From the NCBI RefSeq assembly GCF_029624655.1, contig NZ_JARRSA010000013.1:1-64000 (forward strand): DNA of 64,000 bases, written 5' to 3'. The notes beneath the pieces are model-generated. The model had not been told where the DNA came from, did no database searches, and saw only the letters and a program-made list of their open reading frames with translations. Both the position numbers and the translations under genes were made by a program. Below, piece after piece: positions 57,278-64,000 of this stretch (its first letter is position 1; each line of letters opens with the position of its first letter). The DNA is from Roseicyclus salinarum. Its GTDB lineage: Bacteria > Pseudomonadota > Alphaproteobacteria > Rhodobacterales > Rhodobacteraceae.

Positions 57278-58330
57278 TCAGGCCGCCTTCGCGCGGAAGC
57301 GGTCGTAGGCCGCCACCCAGGCTTCGGCAAAGGCCTCGACCTCCGCCTCTGTCGTCCCGGGCCCCAGCGACACGCGGATCGCGCTCGCCGCAGCCCGACT
57401 GTCGAGGCCCATCGCGGTCAGCACCTCGCTCGCCCGGACCTTCCCCGAGGAACAGGCCGATCCCGCGGAGATCGCGAAGCCGGCCAGATCCATCTGCATC
57501 ACCTGCGTCTCGCCCTTCCAGCCCGGCGTCACGATGCAGGACGTGTTGGGAAGCCGGGGTCCGCCTTGTCCGACAAAAATAGTCTCTTTCGCGCGGGCTT
57601 CCAGAGCCTTTTCTAGAATATTTCTAAGTTTCTCCACCCGATCCCAGACACCAGATTCAAGATCTTGCAGCGCGGCCTCCGCTGCACCACCAAATCCGGC
57701 AATGCCCAAAAGGTTCTCCGTCCCCGACCGGCGGCCCATCTCCTGCCCGCCGCCCCGGATGCGCGCCTCCACGTCGAGCCCGCGGCGCAGGATCAGCGCC
57801 CCGATTCCCTTCGGCCCGCCAATCTTGTGCGCCGAGATCAGGGCCATTCCCACGCCGGACCAGTCGAAGGCCATCGGCAGCTTTCCGAAGGCCTGCGTCC
57901 AGTCGCTGACCGCCAGGCCCTCGGGCAGATCCTGCACGATCCCGGTCTCGGAATTGGCCGCCTGCAACGTCGATGCGGCGGGATCGGCGATGGCCACCGA
58001 GCCGTCCGGCGCCACCGCAAGGTCCTCCCGGGTCCAGGCGCGCACCGCCTCGTGCTCGATCGCCGCCCCGTGCAGCCCGCGGCCCGCAAGCGCCAGCGCC
58101 GCAGCCTCCGTGGCGCCCGAGACGAAGACGACGTCCGAGCCCTGCGCGCCCACCGCCTGCGCCACCTGCGCCCGCGCGCGCTCCACCAGCGCCTTCGCCG
58201 CGCGGCCCTCCGCATGGACCGACGACGGATTGCCCGCCACGTCCATCGCCGCGATCATCGCCTCCCGCGCCTCGCGCCTCAACGGCATCGTGGCGTTGTG
58301 ATCGAGATAGACCCGCGTTCGACCTGCCAT
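57278..58330 (-). CDS. Cysteine desulfurase, NifS/IscS-like (second copy in the operon)
   Basis: A 350-residue class V PLP enzyme of the IscS/NifS (group I) type, shorter than SufS or canonical IscS (about 400). It shows [11 protein letters not shown] at the N-terminus, the PLP lysine in [26 protein letters not shown] and the sulfur-accepting cysteine in [11 protein letters not shown]. It lies between iscR and sufB, so the operon has two desulfurases with sufS at the end. Codons for residues around 220-252 are unusually AT-rich (AGA, CTA, AAT, ATT), unlike neighbouring genes. Confidence 0.92.
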   Translation of the reverse strand: MAGRTRVYLDHNATMPLRREAREAMIAAMDVAGNPSSVHAEGRAAKALVERARAQVAQAVGAQGSDVVFVSGATEAAALALAGRGLHGAAIEHEAVRAWTREDLAVAPDGSVAIADPAASTLQAANSETGIVQDLPEGLAVSDWTQAFGKLPMAFDWSGVGMALISAHKIGGPKGIGALILRRGLDVEARIRGGGQEMGRRSGTENLLGIAGFGGAAEAALQDLESGVWDRVEKLRNILEKALEARAKETIFVGQGGPRLPNTSCIVTPGWKGETQVMQMDLAGFAISAGSACSSGKVRASEVLTAMGLDSRAAASAIRVSLGPGTTEAEVEAFAEAWVAAYDRFRAKAA

Positions 58331-58435
58331 GGCCCGTCCTTCATCTTTCCAAAAATACGCATCGCGCCGAAGGCGCCGGGCCCGCGGGGCCCGCAGGATG
58401 TCCGTGCGGCGCGCCTCGGGCGGCGCGCGCCCGCC

Positions 58436-58897
58436 TCATCCCTCGTCGACCACCTCGAAGAGGGTGGGCACCGCGGGACAGGGCGACAGTTCGTTCTTCA
58501 CCACGTCCGAAAGCCGGGTCTGGTGAAGGAACACGTAGACATGCGCGCTCAGGCTTTCCCACAGCCTGTTCGTCATGCTCTGCGCCCGGCTCCCCGACAG
58601 CCCGCCGGTCGCGCCCGCGCCCTTGTGCATGGCGTCCACCGTCTCGTCCACCGCCCCGAAGATGTCGACCACGCGGATGTCCGATGCCGGCCGCGTCAGG
58701 CGGTAGCCGCCACCGGGTCCGCGAACCGACTCCACGAGGCCCGCGCGGCGCAGCTTCACGAACAGCTGCTCGAGGTAAGGCAGGGAGATCTGCTGGCGCC
58801 TCGCCACGTCCGACAGCGCGCTCAGCTCGCCGGGTTTCAGCATCGCGAGGTCGGCCATCGCCACCATCGCGTAGCGCCCCTTCGTGGACAGCTTCAT
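58436..58897 (-). CDS. iscR: Rrf2-family regulator, IscR-like, Rhodobacter type
   Basis: A 153-residue Rrf2 regulator at the head of the suf operon. The N-terminal winged helix (MKLSTKGRYAMVAMADLA, PYLEQLFVKLRRAGLVESVRGPGGGYRL) is typical IscR. The three clustered cysteines that hold the [2Fe-2S] cluster in the E. coli protein are missing; the only cysteine is Cys140 in SPCPAVP near the C-terminus. Rhodobacter IscR is known for atypical cluster ligation, so this matches that subtype. It probably represses its own operon when Fe-S supply is good. The ATG at 58897 gives the standard N-terminus. Confidence 0.92.
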   Translation of the reverse strand: MKLSTKGRYAMVAMADLAMLKPGELSALSDVARRQQISLPYLEQLFVKLRRAGLVESVRGPGGGYRLTRPASDIRVVDIFGAVDETVDAMHKGAGATGGLSGSRAQSMTNRLWESLSAHVYVFLHQTRLSDVVKNELSPCPAVPTLFEVVDEG

Positions 58898-58997
58898 GCG
58901 CCGCACTCCCTGCCTGACGCCGAAACGCCCGGACCAATTGACCTTTGCCTCCGCGGCGCTTAACTGCGAACCACTCCGGGTGGCCGCGCCGTCCGGA

Positions 58998-59015
58998 TCG
59001 GATTTTACTAAGGAG
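58998..59015. promoter_or_regulatory. AT-rich element in the iscR-hydrolase divergent region
   Basis: GATTTTACTAAGGAG (59001-59015) is an isolated AT-rich island about 105 bases before iscR in otherwise GC-rich sequence. It could be an iron/Fe-S regulator site or promoter element. A plus-strand TTGACC-N17-TAACTG (58938-58966) nearby might serve the hydrolase. Neither is certain. Confidence 0.25.
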
Positions 59016-59071
59016 CGCAGGGCGGCGCGTCAAGAAACCCCGCCCCGCCCCTGCTCTCGAGGGAGACCCTG

Positions 59072-59725
59072 ATGCCCGAGGTGATTTTCCCCGGCCCCGA
59101 AGGCCGGCTCGAAGGACGCTATCACCCGCAGAAGGTCAAGGACGCGCCGATCGCCATCATCCTGCATCCGCACCCCCAGTTCGGCGGCACGATGAACAAC
59201 CGCGTCGTCTACAACCTGCACTACGCCTTCCACCAGATCGGCTTCACCGTGCTGCGCTTCAACTTCCGCGGCGTGGGGCGCAGCCAGGGCGAATACGACC
59301 AGGGCATCGGCGAATTGTCCGATGCGGCCTCGGCGCTCGACTACCTGCAGTCGATGAACCCCAACGCCAAGCACTGCTGGGTGGCGGGCTTCTCGTTCGG
59401 GGCGTGGATCGGGATGCAGCTTCTGATGCGGCGCCCAGAGATCACAGGCTTCATCTCGGTGGCGCCGCCCGCGAACATGTACGACTTCTCGTTCCTTGCC
59501 CCCTGCCCGGCCTCGGGCCTCGTCATCAACGGCACCAGCGACCGCTTCGCCAAGCCGCAGGACACCCGCATCCTCGTGGACAAGCTCCACGAGCAGAAGG
59601 GCATCACGATCACCCACCAGGAGGTCGAGGGCGCGGGGCATTTCTTCGAGGATCCGCACATGGACCCGATGATCCAGAGCGTCCAGGACTACGTGAAGCG
59701 CCGCCTCACCGAGAGCACGCGCTGA
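59072..59725 (+). CDS. Alpha/beta hydrolase (dienelactone-hydrolase-like)
   Basis: A 217-residue alpha/beta hydrolase. The nucleophile elbow is GFSFGAW (serine near residue 111), the acid is probably in GTSDRFAK and the histidine in EGAGHFFED. The N-terminal ILHPHPQFGGTMNN and FNFRGVGRSQGEYD blocks are found in a conserved group of small bacterial hydrolases of unknown substrate. GGGAGACC precedes the ATG. It is divergent from iscR and followed by a small unknown gene 10 bases later. Confidence 0.88.
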   Translation: MPEVIFPGPEGRLEGRYHPQKVKDAPIAIILHPHPQFGGTMNNRVVYNLHYAFHQIGFTVLRFNFRGVGRSQGEYDQGIGELSDAASALDYLQSMNPNAKHCWVAGFSFGAWIGMQLLMRRPEITGFISVAPPANMYDFSFLAPCPASGLVINGTSDRFAKPQDTRILVDKLHEQKGITITHQEVEGAGHFFEDPHMDPMIQSVQDYVKRRLTESTR

Positions 59726-59735
59726 GGGCCGCCGC

Positions 59736-59999
59736 ATGAGCGCGATCACCGAGAAGCTCGCCGACCAGCTCGCGCAGGACGTGATCGCGGCCGCCGAGGC
59801 GATGGACGACGACCGCCTCTATGACGAGATCGCCCGCGCGCTGGGGAACTCCTCGCCCACGACGGAAGAGCTGTTCCGCACCTTCGTGCGCGTGCGGCTG
59901 GCCGAGAAGCGCGCCCGGCGGATCCTCGAACAGAAGCTTGCGAAACACCGCGAGGCGCCGCCGCCGGCCGCGCCCGAGGATGCCGGCTCTCCCGGCTAG
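59736..59999 (+). CDS. Small conserved-looking protein, unknown function
   Basis: An 87-residue, mostly helical, charged protein with no signal peptide or membrane segment (ITEKLADQLAQDVIAAAEAMDDDRLYDEIARALG, then EKRARRILEQKLAKH). The tail is Pro/Ala-rich. I do not recognise a family. Its start follows the hydrolase stop by 10 bases, suggesting co-transcription. Its TAG stop overlaps the TAG stop of the opposite-strand aminotransferase at a shared CTAG (59996-59999). Confidence 0.75.
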   Translation: MSAITEKLADQLAQDVIAAAEAMDDDRLYDEIARALGNSSPTTEELFRTFVRVRLAEKRARRILEQKLAKHREAPPPAAPEDAGSPG

Positions 60000-61375
60000 A
60001 ACAGGCCGCTTCGCGCCATGTCGGCCTGCGTCCGGTCGAGCGCCTGCGTCGCGCGCTCGACCAGCAGGTCCGCCTCCTCGCGGCTGAGGATCAGCGGCGG
60101 GGCCACGACCATCCGGTCGCCGACCGCGCGCATGACCAGACCGGCGGCGAAGGAATGCTCGCGGCACGTCATGCCCACGTCCGATCCGTCGGGAAAGGCC
60201 CGGCGCGCGTCCTTGTCGGCGCAAAGCTGAAGCCCGCCCACGAGCCCCGTCATCACCGCCTCGCCCACGATCGGGTGATCGGCCAACGCGCGCCAGCGCT
60301 CCTGCAGGTAGGGTCCGATGTCGTCGGCGACGCGCTCCACCAGCTTCTCGTCGCGCAGGACGCGCAGGTTGACGAGGGCTGCCGCCGCCGCCGCGGGGTG
60401 GCCGGAATAGGTGTAGCCGTGGGTGAACTCGCCGCCCTTCTCCATCAGGACCTCCGCGATCCTGTCCGACACCGCGACCGCACCCATCGGCACGTAGCCC
60501 GAGGTCAGCGCCTTGGCCATCGTCATGAAATCGGGCTCGGTGCCGTAGGTCTCGCATCCGAACCAGTTGCCGGTGCGCCCGAAGCCGCAGATCACCTCGT
60601 CGGAGATCAGCAGGATCCCGCGCTCCTTCAGGCCGGCCCACAGCTCGGGCCAGTAGCTGTCGGGCGGGATGATGACGCCGCCCGCGCCCATGATCGGCTC
60701 GGCGATGAAGGCGGCCACGCGCGCCGCACCGATGCCGTCGATCAGTTGCAGCGTCTCCTGCGCGACCTTGCGTCCGAAGGCCTCGGGCGACAGATCGCCG
60801 CCCGCCGACCACCAGCCGGGCCGCGGCGCGTGAAAGACGTTGCCCACCGGCAGTCCGGGCTGGGCGTGCATCGGGTCGAAGCCGCCCACCGCCGCCGCCG
60901 CGACGGTCGAGCCGTGGTAGGCCCCGCGCCGCGACACGATGACGTTGCGCTGCGGCTCGCCCTTGAGGTGCCAGTAGTAGGTCACGAGACGGAAGATCGT
61001 GTCGTTCGCCTCGGACCCCGAGGAACAGTAGAAGAAGCGGTTGAACTGCGGCGGCGTCAGCTCGGACAGAAGCTGCGACAGCTCGGCCACCGGCGCGTGC
61101 GTGGTCTGGAAGAACGTGTTGTAGAACGGCAGCTCGCGCATCTGCGCCGCGACCGCCTCGACGATGTCCTGCCGCCCGTAGCCGACGGCGGTGCACCACA
61201 GGCCCGACATGCCGTCGAGGATGCGGTTGCCCTCGCTGTCGGTCAGCCAGGCGCCCTCGGCCTTCGTGATGACGCGCGCGCCCTTCTCGTTCAGTTCGCG
61301 GGTGTTGGTGAAGGGGTGGATGTGGTGCGCGGCGTCGAGGGCGCGGATTTCGGCGGTGGAGTTGTGGCGGGTCAT
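59996..61375 (-). CDS. Class III PLP-dependent aminotransferase (omega-amino acid/polyamine type)
   Basis: A 459-residue fold-type I aminotransferase, class III. It has SSGSEANDTIFRL for phosphate binding, GAYHGSTVAAAA, the Asp of LLISDEVICGFGRTG and the PLP lysine in TMAKALTSGYVPMGA near residue 286. This group transfers amino groups from putrescine, beta-alanine, taurine or similar donors to pyruvate or other keto acids; the exact donor cannot be fixed. The ATG at 61375 follows a gap to the FAD hydroxylase gene, so it may be in the same transcription direction as a catabolic cluster. Confidence 0.9.
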   Translation of the reverse strand: MTRHNSTAEIRALDAAHHIHPFTNTRELNEKGARVITKAEGAWLTDSEGNRILDGMSGLWCTAVGYGRQDIVEAVAAQMRELPFYNTFFQTTHAPVAELSQLLSELTPPQFNRFFYCSSGSEANDTIFRLVTYYWHLKGEPQRNVIVSRRGAYHGSTVAAAAVGGFDPMHAQPGLPVGNVFHAPRPGWWSAGGDLSPEAFGRKVAQETLQLIDGIGAARVAAFIAEPIMGAGGVIIPPDSYWPELWAGLKERGILLISDEVICGFGRTGNWFGCETYGTEPDFMTMAKALTSGYVPMGAVAVSDRIAEVLMEKGGEFTHGYTYSGHPAAAAAALVNLRVLRDEKLVERVADDIGPYLQERWRALADHPIVGEAVMTGLVGGLQLCADKDARRAFPDGSDVGMTCREHSFAAGLVMRAVGDRMVVAPPLILSREEADLLVERATQALDRTQADMARSGLF

Positions 61376-61458
61376 GGATGCGGTCCTCGTCTGGGCGCAG
61401 GCCGGCTTCGGCCGCGCGTCGGTCCAGATGTGTCGCGTTTTGCGGGCGGATGCCAGCC

Positions 61459-62763
61459 CTACGCGACGTTCGGCGGCAGGCCCGCCGCGCCGATCCGCGC
61501 GCCGGGCGGGATCGTGGGCGGCGCGGCGTTCAGTCTTTCGACGGAAAATCCCGCTGCAGCCTTGTATCCGGCCAGGAATTCCGCGCGCTCGGCGGGCGGA
61601 ATGACGGTGTCGATGTCGTCGAAGACCCCGCCGCAGCGCACATCCACCATGTCCAGGAGGCCGAAGGGCCCCGCCCCGCGATTGCGCAGCACAAGCTCGG
61701 AGACCGGGCCGCAAAGCTCCGCGTCGTAGGCCGCGAGCGCCTCGGGCGTGACGCCGTGCGCCAGCATCTTCGCACCGATCACGCGGGCGTCGACGATGGC
61801 CTGGCTCGCCCCGTTCGATCCGGTGGGATACATGGCATGGGCCGCATCCCCCATCAGCGCGACACGCCCCTCGACCCATGTGGGCACGGGGTCGCGGTCG
61901 ATCATCGGGTTCACGAAGGCCGCGTCCGCCGCGCGCAGCATTTCGGGCACGTCGAGCCACGGGTAGCGGAAGGCCTCGAAGTGGTGGACGAAGTCGCTGA
62001 TCCGCGCGGGCGCGAACCAGCGGTCGCCCGCCCAGCCGCCGGTGCCGTCCACAGTCACCTCGGCGATCCAGTTCACCAGGGCGCGCCCGTCCGCGCCTGG
62101 CCGCGAGATCGGGTAGATGACCATGCGCTGCCGGCTGGTCCCGAGGCCGACGAAGGACGATCCCGTGCGGATCGGCGTCGCGCGGACCGTGCCACGCCAC
62201 ATGAGCGCGCCGCCCCACTGGATGCCGCCGCCCTCCGGGTGCATCCGGGCGCGCAAGAGCGAACGGATGCCGTCCGCCCCGATCAGAAGCGCGCCGCGCA
62301 CGTTCGTGCTTGCCCCGCCGTCGAGCGCGATGCGCGCCATCACCCCCCGCGCGTCCTGCTCGTAGGACGTCACCCGCGCCCCGGTCACCACGGCGCCGGC
62401 CCCAAGACGCTCGATCACCGCCCGGTAGAGCGCCATGGTGAACGCGCCGCGATGGACCGCGTATTGCGGCCAGCCGTATCCGGCCTCCCGGCCGCGCGGC
62501 TCGGCGTGGATGTCGTTGCCGTTCAGCCCCACGAGCGCCCATTCCCGCGCCGGGAGGCCTACCGCGTCCAGCGCCTCGGGGCCGATGCCAAGCTCGAACA
62601 ACTCGCGCACCGCGTTGGGCTGAAGGTTGATGCCGACGCCGAGCGGCTTCACCTCGGGCGCGCTCTCGAAGACGCGACACGGCACGCCGATCTGGTGCAG
62701 CGTCAGCGCGAGCGTCAGGCCCGCAATGCCTCCGCCCGCGATCAGGACTTCCGCGTTCGACAT
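61459..62763 (-). CDS. FAD-dependent aromatic hydroxylase/monooxygenase (salicylate/3-hydroxybenzoate hydroxylase-like)
   Basis: A 434-residue class A flavoprotein monooxygenase. It has the FAD-binding GGGIAGLTLALTLHQ at the N-terminus, a GADGIRSLLRARM block near residue 160 (DG motif) and VALMGDAAHAMYPTGSNGASQAIVDA near residue 300 (GD motif). Relatives hydroxylate salicylate or 3-hydroxybenzoate with NAD(P)H and oxygen. The ATG at 62763 gives the normal N-terminus; the overlap with neighbours is short, so it may share a transcript with the SDR upstream. The substrate is inferred from the family only. Confidence 0.88.
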   Translation of the reverse strand: MSNAEVLIAGGGIAGLTLALTLHQIGVPCRVFESAPEVKPLGVGINLQPNAVRELFELGIGPEALDAVGLPAREWALVGLNGNDIHAEPRGREAGYGWPQYAVHRGAFTMALYRAVIERLGAGAVVTGARVTSYEQDARGVMARIALDGGASTNVRGALLIGADGIRSLLRARMHPEGGGIQWGGALMWRGTVRATPIRTGSSFVGLGTSRQRMVIYPISRPGADGRALVNWIAEVTVDGTGGWAGDRWFAPARISDFVHHFEAFRYPWLDVPEMLRAADAAFVNPMIDRDPVPTWVEGRVALMGDAAHAMYPTGSNGASQAIVDARVIGAKMLAHGVTPEALAAYDAELCGPVSELVLRNRGAGPFGLLDMVDVRCGGVFDDIDTVIPPAERAEFLAGYKAAAGFSVERLNAAPPTIPPGARIGAAGLPPNVA

Positions 62764-62785
62764 GGCCGCCTCCCCCGTCACGCGA

Positions 62786-63553
62786 CTAGCGCGGCGCCAT
62801 GCGGATCGCCCCGTCGAGGCGGATCACCTCGCCGTTCAGCATCGGGTTCTCCACCACATGCAACATGAGAGCCGCGTATTCTGACGGATCGCCGAGGCGC
62901 GGGGGAAACGGCACCTGCGCGCCGAGGCTGTCCTGCACCTCCTGCGGAAGGCCCTTGAGCATGGGCGTCAGGAACAGGCCGGGGGCGATGGCGCAGACCC
63001 GCACGCCCTTGTCGGCAAGGTCGCGCGCCATGGGCAGCGTCATCGCCACGACGCCCCCCTTGGAGGCGGCGTAGGCCACCTGCCCTACCTGCCCGTCATA
63101 AGCCGCGACGGAGGCCGTGTTCACGATCACGCCGCGCTGCCCGTCGGGCCCGACGGGATCGGCCGCGACCATGCGCGCGGCCGCTTGCGAGGCCACGTTG
63201 AACGTCCCCACGAGGTTGATGGCGATGGTGCGGCCGAAGACCTCGGGGTCGTGGGCCTCGCCGCGCGACACCGTCTTGGCCCCGGGGGCGACCCCGGCGC
63301 AGTTCACGGCGACGCGCAGCGGCCCGAAGGCATCCGTCACGCGGTCGAGCGCGGCCGAGACCGCGGCGGGGTCGGTGACGTCGGTGGCGCAGAACATGCC
63401 CCCAAGCTCGGCCGCCAGCGCCTCGCCCGCCCCGGCGTTCAGATCGAGGATGCAGGGCTTCAGTCCCGCCTTCGCCAGCGCCCGCGCGCTCGCCTCGCCC
63501 AGCCCCGACGCGCCGCCCGTCACGACCGCCGCCTGCCCTTCGAAAATCGTCAT
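62786..63553 (-). CDS. SDR dehydrogenase, 3-hydroxyacyl-CoA dehydrogenase type
   Basis: A 255-residue short-chain dehydrogenase. The NAD-binding TGGASGLGEASARALA is at residues 13-28, the NNAG-equivalent is NCAGVAPG, and the catalytic Ser-Tyr-Lys lies in NTASVAAYDGQVGQVAYAASKGG. The overall pattern resembles HSD17B10/type II 3-hydroxyacyl-CoA dehydrogenases. GGGGAG precedes the ATG at 63553. It sits between a PaaE-like reductase and an aromatic hydroxylase, suggesting a role in degrading aromatic or acyl-CoA compounds. Confidence 0.9.
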   Translation of the reverse strand: MTIFEGQAAVVTGGASGLGEASARALAKAGLKPCILDLNAGAGEALAAELGGMFCATDVTDPAAVSAALDRVTDAFGPLRVAVNCAGVAPGAKTVSRGEAHDPEVFGRTIAINLVGTFNVASQAAARMVAADPVGPDGQRGVIVNTASVAAYDGQVGQVAYAASKGGVVAMTLPMARDLADKGVRVCAIAPGLFLTPMLKGLPQEVQDSLGAQVPFPPRLGDPSEYAALMLHVVENPMLNGEVIRLDGAIRMAPR

Positions 63554-63626
63554 CCCGGCTCTCTCTCCCCTTGAATGCCCTGTCTGCGCCGAAGCCGTTT
63601 TGCCGCCCCCCAGCGCCAAGGGCGCG

Positions 63627-64000
63627 TCACTGGTCGTAATCGACCGCCAGCCTGCCGCCCAGCGGAAAGGACTGGCACGACAACGCGTAGCCGCGCGCCA
63701 CCTCGTAATCCTCCAGCGCGTGGTTCGCCGCCATTTCCACCTCGCCCTCCGTCACGCGGCAGCGGCAGGTGGAGCACACGCCGGCGCGGCACGAATACGG
63801 CACCTCTATGTCCTGCGCGAGCGCGGCCTCCAGCACGGTCATGCCCGGCGGGATCACGATCTCGCGCGTCGCGCCGTCGAGCGTCAGGTGCAGGAGCGTG
63901 CCGCCCCCCGCCGAAGCCGCCGCACTTGTCGGCACCGGGCGCGGCAGCCGCCCCTGCTGCGCGGCCGAGGAGAACAGCTCGAACCGGATGCGGTCACGGT
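63627..64000 (-). CDS. paaE: Phenylacetyl-CoA epoxidase reductase subunit PaaE-like, partial (5' end beyond window)
   Basis: Only the C-terminal part is present; the reading frame enters from the window edge at 64000 and no start can be given. It begins RDRIRFELFSSAAQQGRL, the end of an FNR-like NAD(P)H/flavin reductase domain, then a plant-type [2Fe-2S] ferredoxin domain with cysteines in PYSCRAGVCSTCRCRV and a fourth in YALSCQSFPL. This domain order is that of PaaE (PaaK), the reductase of phenylacetyl-CoA epoxidase. Other oxygenase reductases share it, so PaaE is likely but not certain. Confidence 0.75.
   Translation of the reverse strand, partial: RDRIRFELFSSAAQQGRLPRPVPTSAAASAGGGTLLHLTLDGATREIVIPPGMTVLEAALAQDIEVPYSCRAGVCSTCRCRVTEGEVEMAANHALEDYEVARGYALSCQSFPLGGRLAVDYDQ

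Overview
The window is very GC-rich, densely packed and has third-position G/C codon use throughout. It looks like a chromosomal core segment of an alphaproteobacterium of the Rhodobacterales (Rhodobacter/Roseobacter type). Supporting evidence: the bolA-grxD pair, a Rhodobacter-style iscR-iscS-sufB-ybjQ-sufC-sufD-yip1-yip1-sufS operon with a cysteine-poor IscR, an invasion-associated-locus-B protein, cytochrome c maturation system I genes and a complete glg cluster. No phage, transposon, CRISPR array or broken gene was seen. Only two stretches longer than 300 bases lack a protein gene, and one of them carries probable RNA elements.

Layout. 1-4.5 kb: a fused indolepyruvate ferredoxin oxidoreductase divergent from a LysR regulator, with operator-like repeats between them. 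4.6-8.4 kb: a probable small RNA, a GNAT acetyltransferase, purL, bolA and grxD. 8.5-13 kb (minus): a DsbA-like thioredoxin, der, a YaiI/DUF188 protein, a mutarotase-like protein and an HpaI-type aldolase. 13-15.5 kb: puuD and allantoicase, divergent around a long dyad (ureide/purine breakdown). 15.7-21.6 kb: a Liv-type (HAAT) ABC transporter operon containing two small paralogous secreted proteins. 21.6-26.6 kb (minus): a PaaG-like enoyl-CoA hydratase, ccmH, ccmF and a HerA-like ATPase.

26.6-35.3 kb: an intergenic region with two consecutive RNA/terminator units; ialB; a KAS-ACP-lpxD group; an L,D-transpeptidase divergent from a DUF882 peptidase; msrB-msrA; and a PfkB-type sugar kinase. 35.4-49.3 kb: glycogen metabolism, with glgB and a GghA-like GH13 protein on plus, and glgP-glgC-glgA-glgX-malQ on minus. 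One tRNA-Arg(CCG) follows. 49.6-59 kb: a SAM methyltransferase and the suf operon headed by iscR. 59-64 kb: a hydrolase, a small unknown protein, a class III aminotransferase, an FAD hydroxylase, an SDR dehydrogenase and the end of a PaaE-like reductase cut by the window edge.

How the parts fit: glgC/A/B make glycogen, and glgP/X/malQ with the PfkB kinase can return it to glycolysis. The Suf genes build Fe-S clusters, which BolA-Grx4 and IscR may sense or carry. PuuD and allantoicase act in urate-to-ureidoglycolate breakdown, next to a transporter whose substrate is unknown. The most interesting non-protein signals are two small-RNA candidates 22 kb apart (about 4625-4709 and 26707-26812). 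They share a 5' hairpin, an exposed CCTCCCTGT-(T)N-GACT linker and a strong intrinsic terminator. Next to the second is a promoter-leader-terminator unit in front of ialB.
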